Below, in pieces: positions 7,274 to 12,768 of a DNA stretch of 12,768 nucleotides. The notes below the pieces were generated by a model. The model was not told where the DNA came from and did not search any database. It saw only the letters and a program-made list of their open reading frames with translations. Both the position numbers and the translations under genes were made by a program. Source of the DNA: an uncultured Lachnospiraceae bacterium (GTDB lineage Bacteria; Bacillota; Clostridia; Lachnospirales; Lachnospiraceae). The number at the start of each line of letters is the position of its first letter. Positions within the stretch are counted from its first letter, which is position 1. The stretch spans positions 1-12,768 of the forward strand of contig CAMNQN010000085.1 of NCBI GenBank assembly GCA_946549155.1, given 5' to 3'.

Positions 7274-9040
7274 ATGAACGTTCCTACAGACCTGTATTTC
7301 CAACAGCTTTCCGGGGACAATTCCGTCTTTTTGGGTACACTGCCCCCGGACAGCCGCCAAAGGATTTTGTCGGAGGAGTATGCCAGCCTGATTTTCCGGA
7401 ATGAAAATTTTCCCTGGGAGGAGCTGAACATCGTTCTGCCGGAGTATATCCCCCAGCGGGCAGACTGGCAGTACGCGATTCTGAACGCGCCGCTGTCTGA
7501 CTTTTCTCCCAGCGTCTCCCGGCAGGGATATTTCACGATTCCGAAGCTTTTTACCCTGCTAGACACCGCCGGTCTGGAATCCTCCGGTATTTCCCAGGTA
7601 CAGAATCAGCCCTATTTTCACCTGCGGGGCGAGGGAATCTGCCTCGGCTTTATCGACACCGGCATTAATTACCAGCATCCCGCCTTCCGTAATCCCGATG
7701 GAAGCAGCCGGATCGCGCGCATCTGGGATCAGACCATCCAGTCGGGGGAACCGCCGGAGGGCCTGCTCTATGGCTCTGAATATACGAAGGAACAAATCAA
7801 CCAGGCCCTGGGTTCCCAGAATCCCCTGGAGGTGGTGCCCTCTGTGGATGAATTGGGCCACGGAACGGCCCTGGCTGGAATCGCCGCAGGCACCTCCGAT
7901 GAAACCGCCCGTTTTTCCGGAGCGGCCCCGGACGCAGAGCTGATTGTGGTAAAATTAAAGCCTGCCAAACAGTATCTTCGGGACTACTTTCTGGTGGAGG
8001 AGAATGCCGTGGCCTACCAGGAGGATGACTGTATGCTGGCACTGCGCTATCTGATCAACCAGTCACGCAAGCTGGGCCGCCCTCTGGTGGTCTGCTTCGG
8101 TCTGGGTACCAACCAGGGGGGCCACGATGGCTATACGCCGCTGGACGACATGCTCAGCTATATTTCCTTCCTGCCCGCCGTCTACGCGGTGACGGCAGCA
8201 GGAAACGAAGTGGGAAGAAATCACCACTATTTTGGAAGGCTGAACCGTCCGGGGGAGCTTCGGGAGGTGGAGGTGGTGGTGGATCAGCCGAACAAGGGAT
8301 TTACCATGGAGTTTTGGGCCTTCTCCCCGGAGGTTTACACCCTTGGTGTCATCTCCCCTCTGGGGGAAAAGATTTCGCCCCCGGATCCCCGCATGGGCAC
8401 CAGCCAGGATGTGCGCCTGCTTCTGGATAATTCCCGGGTGCAGATTGACTACGAAACTGTGGAATTTCGCTCCGGAAGCCAGCTCATCCAGGTTCGGGTG
8501 GAAAATCCGTCGGTGGGGAGCTGGCGGTTTCAGGTGGTCAATAAGCGGTATTTAAACGGAACCTTTCATCTGTGGCTCCCCATTACCGGCCTGGCCTCCC
8601 CCCACGTGCGCTTTTTAGATCCGGACCCAGACACCACGCTGGTAACCCCTTCCAACAATGTGAATACCATCACCGCCAGCACCTATCAGGCGCTGACGGA
8701 CATCATTTATCTGCATTCCAGCCGTGGGCTGACCAGAGGGGAACAGCTAAAACCGGACATCGCCGCCCCCGGCGTGGGGGTCCAGGTTCCCTCCAGGGCC
8801 ACAGGCTACACCCAGATCACCGGCTCCAGCGCAGCGGCAGCCATCACCGCCGGGGCAGTGGCGCTTCTGGTCCAGTGGGGCCTGCAGTTTAACAATGGAA
8901 AGCTGCTTTCCTCCACCGAAATCAAAAATATGCTGTACCGGGGCGCCTCCCGCCGCCCCGACCTTTCTTACCCCAACCGGATCTGGGGCTACGGGACGCT
9001 GAATGTATACGGGATTTTCGAATCACTGGTAACTATATAG
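7274..9040 (+). CDS. Csp-like subtilisin protease (S8), CspA/CspB-type architecture
   Basis: The 588-residue product has an N-terminal region (about 1-115) resembling a Csp propeptide, then a split subtilisin domain: catalytic Asp128 (GFIDTGI), His196 (ELGHGT), oxyanion Asn311 (AAGNE) and Ser519 in GSSAAAAITAG, which replaces the usual GTSMATP. Between about 325 and 460 lies a beta-rich insert consistent with the jelly-roll domain of clostridial Csp proteases, which in C. perfringens and C. difficile activate the cortex hydrolase SleC during germination. All triad residues are present, so it should be active, unlike the CspA and CspC pseudoproteases. The ATG at 7274 has GGAG 4 bases upstream; a longer reading from 7139 has no ribosome binding site and a non-family N-terminus. 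No sleC lies nearby. Paralogues with unknown roles are common in Lachnospiraceae, so germination is a suggestion only. Confidence 0.88.
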   Translation: MNVPTDLYFQQLSGDNSVFLGTLPPDSRQRILSEEYASLIFRNENFPWEELNIVLPEYIPQRADWQYAILNAPLSDFSPSVSRQGYFTIPKLFTLLDTAGLESSGISQVQNQPYFHLRGEGICLGFIDTGINYQHPAFRNPDGSSRIARIWDQTIQSGEPPEGLLYGSEYTKEQINQALGSQNPLEVVPSVDELGHGTALAGIAAGTSDETARFSGAAPDAELIVVKLKPAKQYLRDYFLVEENAVAYQEDDCMLALRYLINQSRKLGRPLVVCFGLGTNQGGHDGYTPLDDMLSYISFLPAVYAVTAAGNEVGRNHHYFGRLNRPGELREVEVVVDQPNKGFTMEFWAFSPEVYTLGVISPLGEKISPPDPRMGTSQDVRLLLDNSRVQIDYETVEFRSGSQLIQVRVENPSVGSWRFQVVNKRYLNGTFHLWLPITGLASPHVRFLDPDPDTTLVTPSNNVNTITASTYQALTDIIYLHSSRGLTRGEQLKPDIAAPGVGVQVPSRATGYTQITGSSAAAAITAGAVALLVQWGLQFNNGKLLSSTEIKNMLYRGASRRPDLSYPNRIWGYGTLNVYGIFESLVTI

Positions 9041-9065
9041 GGAAACTTTTCTGTTCACAGCAGTC

Positions 9066-9092
9066 ACACATAGTTGGTTTTTGCATATGATA
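9066..9092 (+). promoter_or_regulatory. Candidate promoter of the Cys-rich gene (sigma-K-like or sigma-A)
   Basis: AC (9066-9067), 16 bases, then CATATGATA (9084-9092) fits the sigma-K consensus AC-N16/17-CATAnnnTA. The same bases can also be read as a sigma-A site: GTCACA (9063-9068), 17 bases, TATGAT (9086-9091). Either predicts a leader of about 25-30 bases that includes GGAGG. The sporulation reading is favoured by the protein type and by similar sites nearby. Confidence 0.4.
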
Positions 9093-9124
9093 CAGTGTAA
9101 AATCCAATACGGAGGACTTTATAA

Positions 9125-9364
9125 ATGAGTGATTTAGCGGCAACAAACTGCGGATGTGAAAACAACTGCTCCAACACCTTTAGCAACGGATGTGGATGCG
9201 GCGGAAACTGGCTCTGGATCATTATCCTGCTGTTCTGCTGCGGCAACAACAACGGATGCGGCTGCGGCGACAACGATAATTCCTGCTGGTGGATTATCCT
9301 GCTGCTCTTCTTCTGCGGCGGCTGCGGCAACAATTGCCTGGGCAACAATGGCTGCGGATGCTAA
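9125..9364 (+). CDS. Small Cys/Gly/Asn-rich protein with two hydrophobic segments
   Basis: The 79-residue product contains 15 cysteines, mostly as CGC, CC or CGGC clusters in Gly/Asn-rich linkers, and has no Lys, Arg or His. Two hydrophobic stretches, WLWIIILLF (29-37) and WWIILLLFF (55-63), each start with Trp and are followed by a Cys-Gly module, so the second half looks like a duplicate of the first. I recall similar short proteins in Clostridia databases labelled chorion-like high-cysteine proteins, a name based only on composition. The layout resembles small spore-coat or membrane proteins of the YjcZ kind, but no homology is claimed. GGAGG lies 9 bases before the ATG. It follows the Csp-like gene by 84 bases and ends before a strong terminator. 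Possible roles: disulfide-cross-linked coat component or metal binding. Confidence 0.85.
   Translation: MSDLAATNCGCENNCSNTFSNGCGCGGNWLWIIILLFCCGNNNGCGCGDNDNSCWWIILLLFFCGGCGNNCLGNNGCGC
9209..9361 (+). repeat. Internal two-copy repeat within the Cys-rich gene
   Basis: Codons 29-54 and 55-79 share the order Trp-containing hydrophobic run, FC(C/G), Asn-rich linker, GCGC. At DNA level, ATTATCCTGCTG appears in both copies, followed by TGCGGC and AACAA motifs. This indicates an ancestral tandem duplication of a module of about 26 residues. Confidence 0.55.
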
Positions 9365-9398
9365 AAACCCGTAGTTGTCTGCCTTCTGAAGCAGCATG

Positions 9399-9430
9399 TG
9401 GGGGATGCCTTTCGGCATCCCCCATTTTTA
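9399..9430 (+). terminator. Rho-independent terminator after the Cys-rich gene
   Basis: An 11-pair stem, TGGGGGATGCC (9399-9409) with GGCATCCCCCA (9414-9424), closes on the stable loop TTTC and is followed by TTTTT. It sits 35 bases after the stop. On the minus strand the same hairpin follows the 53-codon gene but lacks a T-run, so it may act weakly in that direction. Confidence 0.93.
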
Positions 9431-9442
9431 AATCCCTTCTGT

Positions 9443-9604
9443 TCATTTTTCTTTCTCTTTTCCCCGGGCATCCGCTGCAGCCTGCTTTTCCCCCAGGCCC
9501 TCCCTTTGCCTCTGCCATTTTCCGGATTCCATCTCCTTCTTTTTCATGCAGTCGTCATCTATCTCATAAAAAGCATTTCCTTCCTTTACAAAATGGGTTC
9601 CCAT
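9443..9604 (-). CDS. Small charged protein of 53 residues, function unknown
   Basis: This short gene reads MGTHFVKEGNAFYEIDDD at its start and ends in a Lys/Glu-rich tail (residues 46-53). The support for its being real is a strong AGGAG 4 bases before the ATG, a possible promoter at a proper distance, and a hydrophilic, low-complexity-free N-terminal half with aromatic and acidic residues, unlike a random frame. It fills an otherwise empty 300-base gap and points toward the Cys-rich gene, sharing its terminator region. It has no signal peptide or membrane segment, and one Cys (19). The middle (about 20-53) should be helical and soluble. I recall similar short V-x-x-x-FYEID-type proteins in Lachnospiraceae but cannot name a family. 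Function unknown. Confidence 0.72.
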   Translation of the reverse strand: MGTHFVKEGNAFYEIDDDCMKKKEMESGKWQRQREGLGEKQAAADARGKEKEK

Positions 9605-9727
9605 AATTCTCCTTTCTTTGCCGGGGCTTAGGACCGGTTATTCTATAAAGTATGTGCTTCCCCGCCGTGCTGTGTCATACTTTCCCGCCCTCCCACATAC
9701 TATAAAGAAAAACCTTCTGAGGTATCT
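9605..9727. promoter_or_regulatory. Divergent intergenic region with paired CATAnnnTA promoter sites
   Basis: The two divergent genes are separated by 123 bases. Rightward: TCATACT (9675-9681), 14 bases, CATACTAT (9696-9703), matching the sigma-E pattern and giving a leader of about 20 bases with GAGG before the ATG at 9728. Leftward (minus strand): AC (9672-9673), 17 bases, CATACTTTA (9646-9654), matching the sigma-K pattern and giving a leader of about 35 bases before 9604. The two -10 elements create an 8-base inverted repeat, AGTATGTG (9649-9656) and CACATACT (9694-9701). A third CATACTTT copy (9676-9683) overlaps the rightward -35. Confidence 0.5.
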
Positions 9728-10072
9728 ATGCTGACGGCCATTGATCAGATTGCAAACCGGAACCATTTACAGATGTTCAAGGCGGCAATCCCTTACCTTC
9801 CCAGAGAAAACCAGAGATTTTTTTCCTTTTACGTCAAATTTCTGGAGCTTCAGAATGTGATAAGCTTCTTTTCCGCGCAGCAGGGCAGCCTGCACTCCTG
9901 TGCCGCCGGCGGGGAAGGAACAAACCTGTCCGAGATGCTGAATGATATCAGAACCTTCTGTGATGACAAAGAAAAAAATATGATTGATCAGATATCCAAT
10001 CTTATGACCACCATGGAGCTGTTTTCCATGATGATGGAAAAGGAAGAAAGTGAGGAAGAGGATTATGAGTGA
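9728..10072 (+). CDS. Unknown helical protein of 114 residues, first gene of an overlapping pair
   Basis: I do not recognise a named family. The protein is soluble-looking and probably all-helical: residues 1-50 (TAIDQIANRNHLQMFKAAIP and FFSFYVKFLELQNVISFF) are amphipathic, a Gly/Ala-rich loop with Cys58 follows, then a second helical stretch rich in Met (LMTTMELFSMMMEKEE), and the tail is strongly acidic (EESEEEDYE). No signal peptide or membrane span is clear. GAGG lies 6 bases before the ATG. The stop overlaps the next gene's start by 8 bases, so the two products are probably made together and may interact. The upstream sigma-E-like promoter suggests mother-cell expression. Homologous pairs appear to exist in related Lachnospiraceae, from memory only. 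Confidence 0.8.
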   Translation: MLTAIDQIANRNHLQMFKAAIPYLPRENQRFFSFYVKFLELQNVISFFSAQQGSLHSCAAGGEGTNLSEMLNDIRTFCDDKEKNMIDQISNLMTTMELFSMMMEKEESEEEDYE

Positions 10073-10334
10073 AAATAATAACTGGACAGAAAATCCCGCG
10101 CTGAATCAGATTGATCCTGCCAAGCTGCAGATGCTCCTGTCCATGGCGGAACAGGCCAAGGGAAAAAACCAGGCGGATTTGCTGCCGTTTCTTATGTCCG
10201 CCGGAGGGGGAAAGATCAATTTTTCCCTGGATGAGATGGATGCGATTATCGGGGTAATGAAGCTGGGAAAGAGCCCACAAGAAGTGCGCAGGATTGATCG
10301 GATGTGCGCGATGCTAAAGCAGATGCGGCGATAA
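10065..10334 (+). CDS. Unknown small protein of 89 residues, second gene of the pair
   Basis: The protein starts MSENNNWTENPALNQIDPAK and continues with predicted helices (LQMLLSMAEQAKGKNQADLL, then FSLDEMDAIIGVMKLGKSP) ending in a basic tail (RRIDRMCAMLKQMRR). The acidic tail of its partner and the basic tail here could be complementary, which is only a suggestion. The ATG at 10065 is preceded by GGAAGAGG; a GTG at 10050 in the same frame is less likely because it sits inside the partner's acidic tail and lacks spacing to an SD. It is the last gene of its unit, converging on the cinA-type gene 24 bases away. Function unknown; no membrane segment, no catalytic motif. Confidence 0.8.
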   Translation: MSENNNWTENPALNQIDPAKLQMLLSMAEQAKGKNQADLLPFLMSAGGGKINFSLDEMDAIIGVMKLGKSPQEVRRIDRMCAMLKQMRR

Positions 10335-10358
10335 AAAGAGAGAAAGCCGGAGGTTTCC
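10334..10358 (-). terminator. Weak candidate terminator of the rimO-pgsA-cinA operon
   Basis: On the minus strand, GAAACC-TCC-GG-C-TTTC forms a short stem with a bulged C and is followed by TCTCTTTTT. The T-rich end fits a terminator, but the stem has only about 6 pairs. It lies between convergent genes, where termination is expected. Confidence 0.4.
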
Positions 10359-10850
10359 CTATATAAATTCAGAGGAAGCCCCTATCCTGCTTTCTAATAA
10401 CCTCAGAGCTTCTTCCACCGCAGCCTCGCGGATCTGACGGCGGCTTCCGGTCAGGTGCAGTTCTTTTACGGTGGTGGAGCCCTGGAAATAACAGCCAATG
10501 TAGACAAGTCCCACGCTGGTGTCTTCCGGAGCGTATGGCGGGCCTGCGTATCCGGTGACGGAAAGGCAGGCGTCGGCCCCGGCGGCTGCCGCGCCTCCCC
10601 GGGCCATTTCGCTGGCCGTTTGGGGGCTGACTGCAGTGTATTTTGCCAGGGTCTCTGTACTTACCTGAACCAACTGGTGTTTTGCCTCGTCGCAGTAGGT
10701 GATATAGCCCTGTCGGAAGATATCAGAGCTGCCGGAAATATCGGTAATCCGCCCCGCCAGCAGCCCTCCGGTACAGGATTCCACTGTGGTGAGCAGCTTA
10801 TGATTTTGACGGAACCAGTCCTGAAGTCTTCTTAATGCTTCATCTCTCAT
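10359..10850 (-). CDS. pncC: CinA C-terminal-type nicotinamide-nucleotide amidohydrolase (PncC)
   Basis: This 163-residue enzyme corresponds to the C-terminal half of CinA, a stand-alone form like E. coli PncC. It deamidates NMN to NaMN in the NAD recycling pathway. Visible signatures are TTVESCTGGLLAGRITDISG (catalytic Ser in ESCTGG), QGYITYCDEAKHQLV, the central AVSPQTASEMARGG, and SVTGYAGP near the nucleotide site. The N-terminal molybdopterin-binding-like domain of full CinA is absent and not found nearby. The ATG at 10850 has GGAAGG 9 bases upstream; a TTG-started extension to 10874 is less likely. It is last in the rimO-pgsA-cinA order, 41 bases after pgsA, a frequent arrangement in Firmicutes that usually leads to recA, which here is replaced by convergent unknown genes. 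Confidence 0.92.
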   Translation of the reverse strand: MRDEALRRLQDWFRQNHKLLTTVESCTGGLLAGRITDISGSSDIFRQGYITYCDEAKHQLVQVSTETLAKYTAVSPQTASEMARGGAAAAGADACLSVTGYAGPPYAPEDTSVGLVYIGCYFQGSTTVKELHLTGSRRQIREAAVEEALRLLESRIGASSEFI

Positions 10851-10891
10851 TTTTATCTGCCTTCCTGTTCTCAAAAATCATGTTAAAAGGT

Positions 10892-11437
10892 TCAGTGGAC
10901 ATCCTTCAGTACGTCGATATTTTTCCAAATATAATCCGCCAGGGAAACCACCGTTAAAATCAGCGCCAGATAGATGAATATCTGCTCCAGCGTCCCGAAC
11001 ACACCCCCAAGGTCGAACACCAGCAGAATCACCATGATCATCTGGGAAACGGTCTTAAATTTCCCCCAATAGCTGGCAGCAATCACCACGCCGCGCTCTG
11101 CCGCCACCAGACGAAAGCCGCTGATAATAAATTCCCGGCTCACAATGACAATCACGATCCAACCAGGAAGCCTTCCAAGCTCCACCAGGCAGATCATGGC
11201 GGCACAGACCAGCAGCTTGTCCGCCAGCGGATCCATAAACTTTCCGAACACCGTCACCTGATTATTTTTCCTGGCCAGATAACCGTCCAGCATATCGGTG
11301 AGGCTGGCCAGAATAAACAGTGTCCCGGCCACATATTTGTCCCCCGGTCCCAGGATATCAGCCAGCATAAATACCACAAATACCGGCACCATCAGGACAC
11401 GAAGGATTGTCAGACAATTCGGTGTATTCATCTTCAT
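10892..11437 (-). CDS. pgsA: CDP-diacylglycerol--glycerol-3-phosphate 3-phosphatidyltransferase
   Basis: The 181-residue integral membrane enzyme makes phosphatidylglycerol phosphate from CDP-diacylglycerol and glycerol-3-phosphate, the committed step to phosphatidylglycerol and cardiolipin. The CDP-alcohol phosphotransferase signature D-G-x2-A-R-x8-G-x3-D-x3-D is complete: Asp48, Asp51, Gly52, Ala55, Arg56, Gly65, Asp69 and Asp73, where the Asp residues hold the metal ions. NTPNCLTILRVLMVP at the N-terminus is typical of PgsA, and about five to six hydrophobic helices follow. Its start overlaps the rimO stop in an ATGA junction, with AGGAG 10 bases upstream inside rimO. Length is normal for the family. 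Confidence 0.96.
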   Translation of the reverse strand: MKMNTPNCLTILRVLMVPVFVVFMLADILGPGDKYVAGTLFILASLTDMLDGYLARKNNQVTVFGKFMDPLADKLLVCAAMICLVELGRLPGWIVIVIVSREFIISGFRLVAAERGVVIAASYWGKFKTVSQMIMVILLVFDLGGVFGTLEQIFIYLALILTVVSLADYIWKNIDVLKDVH

Positions 11438-12759
11438 AATTCCAATTCTCCTATCAAATCATAGTCACAGGCGCCGGTAATCTTCACCCGGGCAAAATCG
11501 CCGGACACCAGCACCTCGTCCGTATTGATAAACAGGTATCCGTCCACATTCGGCGCATCTGCGTAGGTGCGGGCCACATAGGCATTTTCCCCGGCCACCT
11601 GTCCCTCCACCATAGCCCAGACAGTTCTGCCCACCATATCCTCCGCAAGGTCGAAGGCCACCTCCTGCTGCAGCTCCATCAGCTCATCCCGGCGCTCCTT
11701 CTTGACCTCCTCCGGAATCTGATCTGGCATGGACGCCGCCGGTGTGTCCTCCTCCGCAGAATAGGCAAAAACGCCCAGACGGTTAAATTCCATTTCATCC
11801 ACAAAATTCATCAGTTCCTCGTGATCTTCCTGGGTTTCTCCGGGGAAGCCGGAAATTAACGTCGTCCGCAGGATGATATCCGGCACCTCCTGACGAAGCT
11901 TTCCAATCATCTTCTCCAGATCCTCACGGCTGGTCCGCCGTCCCATACGCCGCAAAATCCGGTCACTGGCATGTTGAATCGGCAGATCCAGATAATGGCA
12001 GAACTTCGGTTCCTCCTTCATGGTCTGAATCAATTCGTCATAGATTTCCTCCGGATAACAGTACAGTACCCGAATCCAGCGGATGCCGGAGATTTGGGCC
12101 AGCTTCCTGATCAGGATATGCAGGGATTTCTTCCCATACAGATCCGTACCGTAGAGGGTGGTTTCCTGAGCCACCAGAATCAGCTCCTTTACGCCGCCCT
12201 TAGCCAGCTCCTTCGCTTCCTCCAAAAGCACCTCCATGGGAACGCTGCGGAAATTCCCCCGGATCTTCGGAATAATGCAGTAGGTACAGTGCTTGTCGCA
12301 TCCCTCCGCGATCTTAAGATAAGCATAATGCCCGCCGGTGGTGAGCAGCCGTTTTCCCTCTGGCAGCGCGAGACGATCAAGCTCCTCAAAGCAGGAAAAA
12401 TGCCGGCCCTGCAGCACCTCCTGGATCGCCTGCGCCACCTTGTCCCAGGCAGAAGTACCGATCACCGCATCCACCTCCGGAATCTCGTCGATGATTTCCT
12501 GCTGATACCGCTGGGCCAGACAGCCGGTGACCAGCAGCGCCTTGCAGCTGCCGCTCTTCCGGTATTCCGCCATCTCCAGAATGGTCTGGATACTCTCCTC
12601 CTTCGCGTCATTGATAAAGCAGCAGGTGTTGATGACGATCACATCCGCCTCAGTTTCCTCGTCCGTGATGGAAAAGCCTTTCTGATTCAACAACGCCAGC
12701 ATCTTCTCTGAATCCACCAGGTTCTTGTCACAGCCAAGCGAAATAAATAGAATCTTCAT
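11434..12759 (-). CDS. rimO: Ribosomal protein S12 methylthiotransferase
   Basis: This is a complete 441-residue radical-SAM enzyme that adds a methylthio group to Asp of ribosomal protein S12. The N-terminal UPF0004 domain supplies three Cys for one iron-sulfur cluster (Cys10 in SLGCDKNLVDSE, Cys46 in INTCCF, Cys80 in VTGCLAQRY). The radical-SAM cluster motif is EGCDKHCTYCIIP (Cys154, 158, 161). A TRAM domain occupies about 372-441. SLGCDKNLVDSE and the ALLVTGCLAQRY context separate RimO from MiaB, which reads differently there. Its ATG lies 9 bases from the window edge, so the promoter and ribosome binding site are outside view. It is the first visible gene of the rimO-pgsA-cinA unit. Confidence 0.96.
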   Translation of the reverse strand: MKILFISLGCDKNLVDSEKMLALLNQKGFSITDEETEADVIVINTCCFINDAKEESIQTILEMAEYRKSGSCKALLVTGCLAQRYQQEIIDEIPEVDAVIGTSAWDKVAQAIQEVLQGRHFSCFEELDRLALPEGKRLLTTGGHYAYLKIAEGCDKHCTYCIIPKIRGNFRSVPMEVLLEEAKELAKGGVKELILVAQETTLYGTDLYGKKSLHILIRKLAQISGIRWIRVLYCYPEEIYDELIQTMKEEPKFCHYLDLPIQHASDRILRRMGRRTSREDLEKMIGKLRQEVPDIILRTTLISGFPGETQEDHEELMNFVDEMEFNRLGVFAYSAEEDTPAASMPDQIPEEVKKERRDELMELQQEVAFDLAEDMVGRTVWAMVEGQVAGENAYVARTYADAPNVDGYLFINTDEVLVSGDFARVKITGACDYDLIGELEL

Positions 12760-12768
12760 TTTCTAATC

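Noticed and set aside
9134..9418. Minus-strand Ala-rich ORF and plus-strand out-of-frame ORFs over the Cys-rich gene
   Set aside because: They are low-complexity readings of the repeated TGCGGC codons; only the 9125 frame has a good ribosome binding site and ends just before the terminator.
9294..9518. Minus-strand ORF of 74 codons crossing the terminator
   Set aside because: It reads through the strong terminator hairpin and into the Cys-rich gene, and competes with the better-supported 53-codon frame that starts at 9604.
9644..9704. Inverted repeat as a transposon end or attachment site
   Set aside because: Arms are only 8 bases, no target duplication or recombinase gene is seen, and the two divergent -10 elements account for the symmetry.
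11971..12711. Plus-strand ORF of 246 codons opposite rimO
   Set aside because: Shadow of a well-conserved gene; no motif and no plausible start signals.
1..12768. CRISPR array, tRNA/rRNA, riboswitch, insertion sequence or toxin-antitoxin pair
   Set aside because: No regularly spaced repeats, cloverleaf-like sequence, known aptamer core, transposase motif or toxin fold was recognised. The pair at 9728-10334 was considered as toxin-antitoxin, but neither product shows features of known families.

Overview
The window looks like chromosomal DNA from an anaerobic, spore-forming Clostridia, most likely a Lachnospiraceae member. The grounds are a moderately GC-rich genome with strong GGAGG-type ribosome binding sites, the rimO-pgsA-cinA cluster, a Csp-like subtilisin, a very Cys/Gly-rich small protein, and promoter-like sites resembling those of mother-cell sporulation sigma factors. 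No rRNA, tRNA, CRISPR array, insertion sequence or phage gene was seen. All protein identities come from reading motifs by eye; no database search was run.

Left part (1-7100, all minus strand). Read in the direction of transcription: a short cytoplasmic subtilisin-like protease (6207-7100), NADP-type isocitrate dehydrogenase icd (4939-6153) with its own sigma-A-like promoter, a 644-residue protein joining a ParB/sulfiredoxin-like domain to a BMP-type ligand-binding domain without an export signal (2978-4912), and a calcineurin-like phosphoesterase (2385-2981) that overlaps it by 4 bases. Then comes a two-gene efflux operon: a MATE transporter (934-2271) and a MerR-family regulator (111-941) overlapping by 8 bases. 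The promoter of that operon has the hallmark of MerR control, a 19-base spacer occupied by a near-perfect dyad, so the regulator probably controls its own operon. A strong hairpin lies at the start of the predicted mRNA.

Middle part (7101-10334). Divergent from the small protease is a Csp-like subtilisin of 588 residues (7274-9040). It is followed by a 79-residue Cys/Gly/Asn protein with no K, R or H (9125-9364) and a strong terminator. A previously easy-to-miss 53-codon gene runs leftward at 9443-9604. A divergent promoter region (9605-9727) separates it from a pair of overlapping unknown genes (9728-10072 and 10065-10334). Four transcription units here have CATAnnnT(A)-type -10 elements, as used by sigma-E and sigma-K. 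My inference is that the middle part is a set of sporulation or germination genes.

Right part (10359-12759, minus strand). The housekeeping cluster rimO -> pgsA -> cinA-type amidohydrolase: tRNA/ribosome-related methylthiotransferase, phosphatidylglycerol phosphate synthase and NMN amidohydrolase. rimO and pgsA overlap by 4 bases, and a weak terminator lies between cinA and the convergent unknown pair.
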